From Massilia sp. CFBP 13721 (lineage in GTDB: Bacteria > Pseudomonadota > Gammaproteobacteria > Burkholderiales > Burkholderiaceae_D): a stretch of 64,000 nt of DNA. The DNA lies in assembly GCF_014842025.1 (NCBI RefSeq), contig NZ_JACYUY010000006.1:209643-273642 (forward strand), in the 5' to 3' direction. The notes under the pieces are model-generated. The model made no database searches. It was not told the DNA's origin and was given only the letters and a program-made list of their open reading frames with translations. The translations under genes were made by a program, and so were the position numbers. This document shows positions 18,893-27,419 of the stretch, in pieces (position 1 is the first letter of the stretch; each line of letters begins with the position of its first letter).

Positions 18893-18939
18893 GCTGGGTT
18901 CAACCATCAAAATTATATATACACGAAATCTGTCTAGAT

Positions 18940-19053
18940 TCAGGATCGGCTCGCGTGGGAACTACATTTTCGGGTTTTTGCCCAATCGCCAGGGAAGACT
19001 CCATCCCTTGGGTCGCTTGGTGCAAGCGCTGGCTTTACTAAGTCTTGGTCCAT
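18940..19053 (-). CDS. 37-aa small protein with DGVFPGDW motif
   Basis: ATG 19053 opens 37 codons (MDQDLVKPALAPSDPRDGVF). The core APSDPRDGVFPGDW matches APSNERDGVFPGDW of the gene at 16086-16208, while the flanks differ. An AAGAGAG ribosome-site-like sequence precedes the ATG, and a TATAAT on the minus strand lies about 41 bases further upstream. Function is unknown. Confidence 0.65.
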   Translation of the reverse strand: MDQDLVKPALAPSDPRDGVFPGDWAKTRKCSSHASRS

Positions 19054-19356
19054 AGTGCTCTCTTGTGGAAGTAAATGCTGTAAATTTAGTTGCATTATAG
19101 CACTATTTTTTTGATGTCGTCGTGAAGTATTAGTTGTCGGTCCTATTTCCTCATGGTCACAAAAATGCTGGTCTGCTAGACTTCAAGGCGCTCTAAGAGG
19201 AGTGTGAACACAGACCGTGGGAATGATCAAACCCTCAAGGAAACCCTCGCTCTCAGCGCTTTACGGACCAGGTATTGACACGAAAATGTAAGGCTCGCGT
19301 ACAGCCATACGGGAGCAAGGTCAAACGAAGAAACCAAATCGCTTTCGGAATTATTG
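19054..19356. other. Divergent regulatory region before hsdM
   Basis: About 300 bases between the 37-aa gene (minus) and hsdM (plus). It holds TATAAT for the minus direction at 19094-19099, and a TTGACA at 19275-19280 that may be the -35 box of the restriction operon, though its -10 is poor. No gene was seen. Confidence 0.5.
19094..19099 (-). promoter_or_regulatory. -10 box for the 37-aa gene
   Basis: A perfect TATAAT on the minus strand, placed to give a leader of about 35 bases before ATG 19053. The matching -35 is weak. Confidence 0.4.
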
Positions 19357-21594
19357 ATGCAAAACATACAACACCAAGACCTAGTCGGCTTCATCTGGAG
19401 CATCGCCAACAAGCTACGCGGCCCCTACCGTCCGCCGCAGTACCGCCGCGTGATGCTGCCGCTGATTGTTCTGCGTCGCTTCGATCTGGTGCTGGCCGAA
19501 AACAAGCAGAAGGTGCTGGACGAAAAGAAGCGCCTGGAAGACAAAGGTATCACCGGCCCTGCGCTGGAAAAGGCGCTGTCCCGCATCGCCGCCACCGATC
19601 GCAAGCAGGAGCTGTTCAACACCAGCGGCTTCACGTTTGAGAAGCTGCTGGGCGATGCTCCCAACATTGCTGGCAATTTGATCGCCTATATCCAGGGCTT
19701 CTCGCCGCGTGCCCGCGACATCTTCGACAAATTCGAGTTTGAAACCGAGATCGCCAAGCTGGACGAGGCGAACCGGCTTTTCCTGATCATCAAAGAGTTC
19801 TGCTCCGCAGACATCAACCTCTCGCCCAAGGCCATTAGCAATTTGCAGATGGGCTACCTGTTCGAAGAGCTGGTTCGTAAGTTCAATGAGCAGGCCAACG
19901 AAGAGGCCGGGGATCACTTCACCCCGCGTGAAGTCATTCGCCTGATGGTGCAGTTGCTGTTCACCGGAGAGGACGGCATCTACGAGAAAGGCATCTACCG
20001 TAGTGTGTATGACCCCACAGCGGGTACCGGCGGTATGTTGTCCGAATCGGAGAAGTTTATCTGTGGCGACGGCTTCACACACGGGTTGAACCCGGATGCA
20101 CACATCGAGTTGTTTGGGCAGGAATACAACCCCGAGTCCTACGCCATCTGCTGCTCCGACCTGCTCATCAAGGACGAGCCGATCAACAACCTGATCTATG
20201 GCGACACCCTGGGCATCAAGGACGCCAAGAACAAGACCAATGGCTTTGTGCCGCATGACGGCCACCCTAACAAGAAATTCCACTACATGCTGGCCAACCC
20301 ACCCTTTGGTGTGGAGTGGAAGCCCGAAGAAGATTTCGTACGCGAGGAGTATGAAGGCCAAGGCTTCTCCGGTCGTTTTGGCGCGGGCCTGCCACGCATC
20401 AACGATGGATCACTGCTTTTCCTGCAGCACATGATTTCGAAAATGCACCAGCCGCCCAAAATGATCGATGGCAAGAACGTCCGTGGCGACGGCTCCAAGA
20501 TCGCCATCGTGTTCAATGGCTCACCCCTGTTCACCGGTGACGCCGGGTCAGGAGAGTCCAATATCCGCCGCTGGATCATCGAGCGCGACATGCTGGATGC
20601 TGTCGTGGCCCTGCCAGACCAGATGTTCTACAACACCGGAATCTATACCTACGTTTGGATCGTTACCAACAAGAAGCCAGTTCATCGCCAGGGCAAGGTG
20701 CAGCTAATCGATGGCACGCGCCATTTCAAGAAAATGGATAAGAGCCTGGGCAACAAGCGCAATGAACTTTCGGATGACCACATCAAAGAGTTGGTGCGCC
20801 TGTACGCCGAGCACGACCACGATGCAGACAGTGAAGTGCTGGTGGCGGGTAAGCCCGAGCGTCGGATTTGCAGCAAGCTCTTCGATAACCGCGAGTTTGG
20901 CTTCGTTAAGATCACCGTCGAGCGCCCGCTGCGCTTGAACTTCCAAGCCAGCGCCACGCGCATCGCCAAGCTGGATGAGCAAAGTGCCTTCGCCAATCTG
21001 GCGAGCAGCAAGAAGCGCAAGGACGAGGCGGCATATCGCGCCGAAATTGCAGCGGGGCAGGAAACGCAAGCAACGATTAAGGCCGCCCTTCAAGGCATGG
21101 ATGGTGAAACGCTCTATCGCAATCGTCCTGCATTCGAGTCGGTGTGTGACGTCGCTTTGAAAAAGGCTGGCATCAAGGTCGGTGCGCCGATCAAAAAGGC
21201 CATCCTGGCTGCGCTGTCCGAGCGTGACCCCAAGGCCGACATTTGCCTAGATGCCAAAGGGAATCCAGAGCCTGATGCTGACCTGCGCGACACCGAAATC
21301 GTAGCATTGCCGGAAGACATTGACCTGCCGCTGCCGCTGGGCTATGACAACGAAACCGGCCACGAAAAACTGTTGGTACTGGTCGAAGACCACTGCGAAG
21401 AGTATCTCAAGGCCGAAGTACTCCCACACGTTGCCGATGCGTGGATCGACCATAGCAAGACAAAAGTTGGCTATGAAATTCCACTCACCCGACACTTCTA
21501 CGTTTATCAGCCGCCGCGGCCGTTGGAAGAGATTGCAGGCGAAATCAGCCAGTTGGAAAAAGACATCATGGCCATGCTGAGCGAGGTGGTGTAA
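19357..21594 (+). CDS. hsdM: Type I restriction-modification methyltransferase subunit HsdM
   Basis: 745 residues from ATG 19357. An N-terminal helical HsdM_N domain (about 1-150) is followed by an N6-adenine methyltransferase domain with S-adenosylmethionine motif DPTAGTGGML (about 219) and catalytic motif NPPFG (about 314). The C-terminal extension is longer than in classical HsdM and typical of this subgroup. It should methylate host target sites and form the M2S core of the complex. The stop overlaps the hsdS start (TAATG). First gene of a five-gene operon. Confidence 0.95.
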   Translation: MQNIQHQDLVGFIWSIANKLRGPYRPPQYRRVMLPLIVLRRFDLVLAENKQKVLDEKKRLEDKGITGPALEKALSRIAATDRKQELFNTSGFTFEKLLGDAPNIAGNLIAYIQGFSPRARDIFDKFEFETEIAKLDEANRLFLIIKEFCSADINLSPKAISNLQMGYLFEELVRKFNEQANEEAGDHFTPREVIRLMVQLLFTGEDGIYEKGIYRSVYDPTAGTGGMLSESEKFICGDGFTHGLNPDAHIELFGQEYNPESYAICCSDLLIKDEPINNLIYGDTLGIKDAKNKTNGFVPHDGHPNKKFHYMLANPPFGVEWKPEEDFVREEYEGQGFSGRFGAGLPRINDGSLLFLQHMISKMHQPPKMIDGKNVRGDGSKIAIVFNGSPLFTGDAGSGESNIRRWIIERDMLDAVVALPDQMFYNTGIYTYVWIVTNKKPVHRQGKVQLIDGTRHFKKMDKSLGNKRNELSDDHIKELVRLYAEHDHDADSEVLVAGKPERRICSKLFDNREFGFVKITVERPLRLNFQASATRIAKLDEQSAFANLASSKKRKDEAAYRAEIAAGQETQATIKAALQGMDGETLYRNRPAFESVCDVALKKAGIKVGAPIKKAILAALSERDPKADICLDAKGNPEPDADLRDTEIVALPEDIDLPLPLGYDNETGHEKLLVLVEDHCEEYLKAEVLPHVADAWIDHSKTKVGYEIPLTRHFYVYQPPRPLEEIAGEISQLEKDIMAMLSEVV

Positions 21595-22943
21595 TGATTC
21601 GCTATGACCAATATCCACACCGCATACCGTCAAAAATTGATTGGCTGGGTGATGTGCCATCTCACTGGAATGTAATTCGGATTAAGCATCTAACGTCAGT
21701 GAAGCGTGGCGCCTCACCTCGTCCGATAGACGACCCCAAATACTTCGATGATGAAGGGGAGTTTGCGTGGGTGCGAATTGCTGATGTATCCGCAAGTGAG
21801 CGCTACTTAGAAGCAACGACACAGCGGCTATCCGAGATTGGGGAAAATCTAAGTGTTAAACGATGGCCTGGCGATTTATTTCTGAGTATCGCTGGAACAG
21901 TCGGTAAACCGATCATCACGAAAATTAAATGCTGTATACATGACGGATTTGTATACTTTCCTGACTTCAAGGAGCGCAACGAGTTTCTCTATTACGTTTT
22001 TGCCTGTGGTCAGCCCTATTTGGGTTTAGGGAAAATGGGAACCCAGCTCAATTTGAATACGGATACGGTTGGGAGCATCTTGATTGGGCTGCCACCTGTC
22101 GACGAGCAAAATGCAATAGTAAAGTTCCTTGATTTCAAAACCGCGCAAATCGATGCGCTCATCGCCAAGCAGAAAACATTGCTCGACAAGTTGGCCGAAA
22201 AGCGCGCAGCGTTAATCAGCCATGCCGTCACAAAGGGCTTAGATCCTTCCGTGCCCATGAAGGATTCGGAGGTGGCGTGGTTGGGGGAAATCCCGGTGCA
22301 TTGGGCGCCTAAGCGGTTGCGCTTTTGCATGAAAACTAACCCTAGCAAAGGCGAAATCAAGCTTGACGATAATGAATTGGTCTCATTTGTGCCAATGGAA
22401 GCGGTTGGTGAATTTGGTGGCCTTAATCTCGATGCTGAAAAAGAGCTTGGCGATATTGGCGGTGGATACACGTACTTTGCGGATAACGATGTCGTCGTAG
22501 CAAAAATCACCCCGTGCTTTGAAAACGGTAAAGGTGCAATTGCTCGCGGACTGAAAAATGGGATTGCGTTTGGCACGACCGAGCTACATGTAATGCGCGT
22601 GTGTGATGCACTCCTGGCGGATTATCTGTTCCACCTCACGATGTCACACCCATTTCGATGCATTGGAGAGTCGGAGATGTATGGCGCTGGGGGGCAAAAG
22701 CGCGTTCCAGAAACATTCCTCAAAGACTTTTGCATTGGGTTGCCACCGACAAACGAGCAGCACGACATTGTCGAATACATCAACAAGCTAAATAAAAAGC
22801 TTGATTCACAGATGCAAAAGGCCACCGATGTAATTAGCCGATTGGTGGAATACCGTTCGACTCTGATCACCAATGCCGTCACCGGGAAAATCGACGTACG
22901 TGGTTTTCAGATTCCGCATTATGCCTTAGGTATAGCCGCATGA
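21594..22943 (+). CDS. hsdS: Type I restriction specificity subunit HsdS
   Basis: 449 residues with two target-recognition domains, each followed by a long helix. The first begins IDWLGDVPSHWNVIRIKHLT; the second begins VAWLGEIPVHWAPKRLRFC. The conserved linker ends (LPPVDEQNAIVKFLD and LPPTNEQHDIVEYIN) are the paired repeats that dock to HsdM. It determines the bipartite DNA target; the target itself cannot be read from the sequence. No phase-variable repeats or inverted duplicate hsdS are visible nearby. Confidence 0.95.
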   Translation: MIRYDQYPHRIPSKIDWLGDVPSHWNVIRIKHLTSVKRGASPRPIDDPKYFDDEGEFAWVRIADVSASERYLEATTQRLSEIGENLSVKRWPGDLFLSIAGTVGKPIITKIKCCIHDGFVYFPDFKERNEFLYYVFACGQPYLGLGKMGTQLNLNTDTVGSILIGLPPVDEQNAIVKFLDFKTAQIDALIAKQKTLLDKLAEKRAALISHAVTKGLDPSVPMKDSEVAWLGEIPVHWAPKRLRFCMKTNPSKGEIKLDDNELVSFVPMEAVGEFGGLNLDAEKELGDIGGGYTYFADNDVVVAKITPCFENGKGAIARGLKNGIAFGTTELHVMRVCDALLADYLFHLTMSHPFRCIGESEMYGAGGQKRVPETFLKDFCIGLPPTNEQHDIVEYINKLNKKLDSQMQKATDVISRLVEYRSTLITNAVTGKIDVRGFQIPHYALGIAA

Positions 22944-22959
22944 ATGGAGGCCAGTCTAA

Positions 22960-23565
22960 ATGGCGTTGAATGCACAGGGTTACTTCAATTGTCTGAAGTC
23001 CTATCTTAATATTAACCACTACGGCGAGCCGCAGGCGAGTAGCAGCGAGGCTGTGTTAAAGGAGAAAGTGTTTGGCCAAAGCGGCAGCAAGCCCATTGAA
23101 TACAAGGTGAGCCTGCAGACTACGGGCGAGACGTTAGTGATCAGGCTGGACGCCAAGAACAAAAAAGGCTCTACCTTGCCGCTATTCCACTTTCTGGACG
23201 ATACCGCCAAGCCCTGGTCGAAGCGCTGTGACTTCATTGTATTCAACCTGCGCAAAAGTAAGCTGTATGTGTACTGCCTTGAGTTCAAGTCAGAGAGCAT
23301 TCCACACGACGTGCCGGATCAGTTGAAAGCGAGTGTGGATTGGCTCAAGGCTCTGCACGCCACCATCAATGCCTACACCACCAAGCGCAGCGTCGTTCAG
23401 GCCACCAAGTACGTGCTGAGTAATCATCCAGACCCGACTCCCTATCTGGATGCGGATGGCAAGTATCTGCAGCGCGATCACACGATTCGCCACTATCGGT
23501 ATGCCGACCTCAATGGCATGGCACTTGCGGATCTGGATAACAACAACATCGAGATTATTCGTTAA
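22960..23565 (+). CDS. PD-(D/E)XK-like accessory protein in the hsd operon
   Basis: 201 residues between hsdS and the helicase gene, 16 bases after hsdS. The pattern Asp91 (KRCDFIVFNL) followed by Glu108-x-Lys110 (YCLEFKSES) on adjacent beta strands is the D...ExK signature of PD-(D/E)XK nucleases. The rest is soluble. I do not know a named family. Its position in a restriction operon suggests a nuclease or a DNA-end-binding partner of the next gene. Confidence in coding is high, in function moderate. Confidence 0.65.
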   Translation: MALNAQGYFNCLKSYLNINHYGEPQASSSEAVLKEKVFGQSGSKPIEYKVSLQTTGETLVIRLDAKNKKGSTLPLFHFLDDTAKPWSKRCDFIVFNLRKSKLYVYCLEFKSESIPHDVPDQLKASVDWLKALHATINAYTTKRSVVQATKYVLSNHPDPTPYLDADGKYLQRDHTIRHYRYADLNGMALADLDNNNIEIIR

Positions 23566-23573
23566 GGAAAATC

Positions 23574-26500
23574 ATGACAGAAGGTTCGCGAAAACTGCCC
23601 GTGCAACATCTGACCATCCGCGTACCTTGGCATGACTCCGGCTGGCGGGGCAATATCTGCCAGCAGTGTTGCGCCAATACGAGTTGTACAATTCTGCCGC
23701 GCATCGCGACTGGGCGGGATGATGTGTTTGAGACCGCACACTCAGGCGAAAGCATAGAAGATTTAGCTCACGAAAAACGCCCGCCTTGCGTGGATGAGCA
23801 CGGTACATTCATGGCTCCGTTCCCGCTCTCGATGCACAAGAAACACCCTTACGCAGAAAGCGCGACAGTCACCCACGGCCACTTTGCGGGAACGCCCTAC
23901 ACGATTCGCCCCTTTTCAGCGGCTGCGATCCCTTTTCGCTGGATGTTGCGCGAGCAAGTGGAAGGGAATAAATGGGTTGGAAGAGGCTTCAAAGAATCCT
24001 TGCAGTTTGACTATCAAGCTGATCGTGAGCCGGACCTGACACTGAATCCGTCGTACAAAAAAGACGCAAAAACCTGGGTGCAGGCAGGCAATAATCAACG
24101 CGCCATTCTGGATACGTTCTTCAGTGCCACCAAGCCCGATGAATCGCTGGTGTTTTTCTACGCCAAGCGTACGCCACTAGTTGAAGATGCTGGCCGAATC
24201 ATCGTTGGGGTTGGGCGCATCAAGTCGGTGAGTGCGCCAATCGAATATCACTATGTCGGTGGCGAGCGACCGAAAGGCAAAATAAGCGGATTTTTGTGGG
24301 AACGGAATATTGAACATTCAATTCGCCCGCAAGGCGGGGAGGGTTTTCTCCTGCCTTACCAACAATTGCTGCTGGCTGCAGAAAACGACGAGTCAATCGA
24401 CCTTGCGGCATGTACAGCGTTTGCACCTAATGAATACTTTGGTAGCTACTCCTACGGCACGGAACACCTCGCGCATGACGGTGCGATTGCATCACTGCTG
24501 AGCATTGAAAAGGCCATCAAGGCGATGCGCCAATATCTGCCAGAAGTTCCTTGGAATGACTATTTGGCATGGATCGATGCGGAATTGAACCGCCTGTGGA
24601 AGGTGCGTGGTGCCTTCCCCGGCTTGGGGGCCGCACTAAATGCCTTTGGCTTCACCCATGGGAATTTGCTCGCCTGGTATCTGGCAAGCCATGAGGATGA
24701 GAAATTTGACCCGTGGCCGGTATTGAGTGATGTACTTAAGACGCCCGACACTCTGCCAGAATACCTGCGCGACGGCATCGGCGACACATTGCGGAAGAAA
24801 TGGGAAAAGCTCCCTGATGAACGACGCACACTCCTGATGCTGCTCGCACGATTCAATCTAACTGATTCGCAAGCTCTACGTTGGTATCAATCGACGGAGC
24901 GTGAGAAGGCCGGTATTGAATTGAATGACGCAGCAATTCTGAGCAATCCTTATCTGGTGTATGAAGACGATCGCTTGCAGGTCGATCCGATTGCTTTCGA
25001 GATCGTAGACCGTGGTCTGTTCCCGCCCGAATCGGTTCGCATGGACTTCCCCATTGCTGGGCCTAGTCGAGTCCGTGAGGCAGTTGATGAGCGTCGGGTG
25101 CGTGCACTCATGATCCTTACATTGGAGGATGCCGCTTGTGACGAAGGCCACACCTATCTGATGGCAAGCTGGCTTGTGCAACGCATTCGCGATCGCGCTC
25201 TGCAGCCGGATTGCCCGTTAGATATGGATGCGCTGGCCGTCGTAGAAGATCTGGCACCAAAAATTGCGATCATCAAAGCGCAAGAAGGCACGGAAGCGTT
25301 CCAGCTTGATCGTTTCGTCGAGACATCCGTTCTCATCAAAACCAAGATTATTAAGCGCAGGAACGCTAAATCCAACCCCGGTAGCCACGATTGGGCGATC
25401 TTGGTCGATAGAGTCATTGAAGAAGCGCAGAAGCAGAATTATGAAACACCTGAGGACACTCCTAGCGAACGTGATTTGAAGGCGCGCAAGGAAAAATCTG
25501 CTGCGCTGGAAGTGATTTTCAAATCAAAAATATCCGTGCTGATGGGCGCTGCGGGCACAGGCAAAAGCACGCTTCTCAAGGCTTTATGTCGCATTGAAAG
25601 CGTGAAGGATGGTGGCATCTTGTTGTTGGCTCCGACGGGTAAGGCACGCGTTCGCGCGGAGCATACGACTGGTTTGAAGGGGCGAGGCCAGACGGTTGCC
25701 CAATTCCTGAACAAGTGGGAGCGCTACGACGGTAGTACCGGGCGTTATTTCGTCAATAAGGATGCCGATCGTTCCGCGATCCATCGAACCGTTATTATCG
25801 ACGAGTGTTCGATGCTGACCGAGGAGCAGCTTGCTGCATTATTGGATGCGGTTGAGGGAGTTGATCGACTCGTGCTGGTAGGAGACCCCAAACAGTTGCC
25901 GCCGATTGGCGCGGGCCGTCCTTATGTAGACATCATCCAATTTCTTAAGCCGGACATGATCGACAGTGTATGGCCCCGAGTTGCAGACTGTTTTGCCGAA
26001 CTGGCGGTGACGATGCGTCAGGATCCTGCGGAAGGAAAAACTCGTGATGATGTGCTGCTCGCCCAAGCTTTCAGCGGGCAACCGCTAGATGCTGGTGCTG
26101 ACGAGATCTGGACGACGGTGATCAGCGGCCAATCGAAGTTCGTGAAGCTTGTTCAATGGAACAAGCCAGACCAGCTTTTTGACTTGCTTTTGCAAGAGCT
26201 ACAAACCGAGCTACCCCTGGATTCAATTCATGACGAAGTGAAGTTCGAAGAGTCTCTGGGTGGGGTATTTTCGGAGTACGACGGAGGGGCAACGGTTTTT
26301 TTCAACACGGAATACAAGGACCGCCCGGGAGCATCGAAAAAAGCTGAAGCGTGGCAGATCCTGTCGCCGGTCAAGCAGTTGCAAGCAGGCGTTACTGCGA
26401 TCAACCGTGCGTTGCAGCAGCACTTTAGGAAGAATTTCTTGAAGATGGCTGCGCAGACGGGCTGGAATAGGAAAATCACCAGCCCAGCTGGTCCAGAGGG

Positions 26501-27419
26501 AATCATCTACGGCGACAAGGTTATTAATGTCGTTAACAGCAGCAAGCGTGAAACTTACCCGGAAAAAGATGATGCCTATGTTGCCAATGGGGATATCGGG
26601 ATCGTGACTGGGCACCGTAAGACGAAGGCAAGAAACTGGAATCCGTATGAAATCGAAGTTGAGTTGGCCTCACAGCCCGGGGTTGCTTACAAGTACAAAT
26701 CGTGGGAATTCGATTCTCAGGAGAGCTCGCCGCCGCTAGAACTTGCTTATGCCTTGACGGTACACAAGACCCAGGGCAGTGAATTTGGTACGACGTTTGT
26801 GGTGATTCCCAATCCCTGCCACAACCTGTCACGCGAGATGCTTTATACGGCACTGACGCGACAGAAAGACAAGCTCATCATCCTGCATCAAGGGGATTTT
26901 AAGGAGCTGCTTCACTTCAGTCGTGAGGCTGCATCGGAAATCAACCGACGAATGACCAACTTGTTCGATCCATCTTCGCCGGTTGAAATCAAGGTTCGCA
27001 ACAAGTCGGTTTTTTTGGATAAAAAACTGGTTTACCTGACAGATAACGGGGAGCTCGTTCGCTCGAAATCGGAATGGATCATTGCGGCCAAACTGAAGGG
27101 TGCAGGTATCAAGTACCAGTATGAGCAGCCCTTGATACTAGATGGGGTTGAACGCTACCCGGACTTCACAATTCGCGATGAAGATGCTGGCACCGTGTGG
27201 TACTGGGAGCACAATGGCATGCTTGATGACGATGAGTACAGAGCGCGTTGGAAGCGAAAAGAAGCCGCCTATCTCAAGGCGAAGATCCGTCCATTATCGC
27301 AACAGAAGAAAGATGACGAGTCGGTGGGTACTCTGCTTTTGACTGAAGAGGGCAATGGCACCGGGCTAAATCTGGATGCAATTAATTCCAATATCAACCT
27401 TATTCTTGGGCATGTGTGA
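23574..27419 (+). CDS. RecD-like SF1 helicase with C-terminal nuclease-like domain
   Basis: 1281 residues, ribosome site AAGGA. The N-terminus has a possible zinc site (CQQCCANTSC) and a large helical region of unknown type. From about residue 640 it is a RecD/UvrD superfamily 1 helicase: Walker A GAAGTGKST (about 658), Walker B IIDECSML (about 742), GDPKQLPPIG, and a C-terminal VHKTQGSEF / LYTALTRQ. Residues about 1160-1245 (SKSEWIIAAKLKGAGI, YPDFTIRD, WYWEHNGM) resemble a Vsr/PD-(D/E)XK-type endonuclease. The stop overlaps the hsdR start. A DNA-processing role coupled to restriction is likely but unproven. Confidence 0.8.
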   Translation: MTEGSRKLPVQHLTIRVPWHDSGWRGNICQQCCANTSCTILPRIATGRDDVFETAHSGESIEDLAHEKRPPCVDEHGTFMAPFPLSMHKKHPYAESATVTHGHFAGTPYTIRPFSAAAIPFRWMLREQVEGNKWVGRGFKESLQFDYQADREPDLTLNPSYKKDAKTWVQAGNNQRAILDTFFSATKPDESLVFFYAKRTPLVEDAGRIIVGVGRIKSVSAPIEYHYVGGERPKGKISGFLWERNIEHSIRPQGGEGFLLPYQQLLLAAENDESIDLAACTAFAPNEYFGSYSYGTEHLAHDGAIASLLSIEKAIKAMRQYLPEVPWNDYLAWIDAELNRLWKVRGAFPGLGAALNAFGFTHGNLLAWYLASHEDEKFDPWPVLSDVLKTPDTLPEYLRDGIGDTLRKKWEKLPDERRTLLMLLARFNLTDSQALRWYQSTEREKAGIELNDAAILSNPYLVYEDDRLQVDPIAFEIVDRGLFPPESVRMDFPIAGPSRVREAVDERRVRALMILTLEDAACDEGHTYLMASWLVQRIRDRALQPDCPLDMDALAVVEDLAPKIAIIKAQEGTEAFQLDRFVETSVLIKTKIIKRRNAKSNPGSHDWAILVDRVIEEAQKQNYETPEDTPSERDLKARKEKSAALEVIFKSKISVLMGAAGTGKSTLLKALCRIESVKDGGILLLAPTGKARVRAEHTTGLKGRGQTVAQFLNKWERYDGSTGRYFVNKDADRSAIHRTVIIDECSMLTEEQLAALLDAVEGVDRLVLVGDPKQLPPIGAGRPYVDIIQFLKPDMIDSVWPRVADCFAELAVTMRQDPAEGKTRDDVLLAQAFSGQPLDAGADEIWTTVISGQSKFVKLVQWNKPDQLFDLLLQELQTELPLDSIHDEVKFEESLGGVFSEYDGGATVFFNTEYKDRPGASKKAEAWQILSPVKQLQAGVTAINRALQQHFRKNFLKMAAQTGWNRKITSPAGPEGIIYGDKVINVVNSSKRETYPEKDDAYVANGDIGIVTGHRKTKARNWNPYEIEVELASQPGVAYKYKSWEFDSQESSPPLELAYALTVHKTQGSEFGTTFVVIPNPCHNLSREMLYTALTRQKDKLIILHQGDFKELLHFSREAASEINRRMTNLFDPSSPVEIKVRNKSVFLDKKLVYLTDNGELVRSKSEWIIAAKLKGAGIKYQYEQPLILDGVERYPDFTIRDEDAGTVWYWEHNGMLDDDEYRARWKRKEAAYLKAKIRPLSQQKKDDESVGTLLLTEEGNGTGLNLDAINSNINLILGHV

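Noticed and set aside
21594..22943. Phase-variable hsdS
   Set aside because: No homopolymer or tandem repeats in the gene and no second hsdS or inverted partner within the window.
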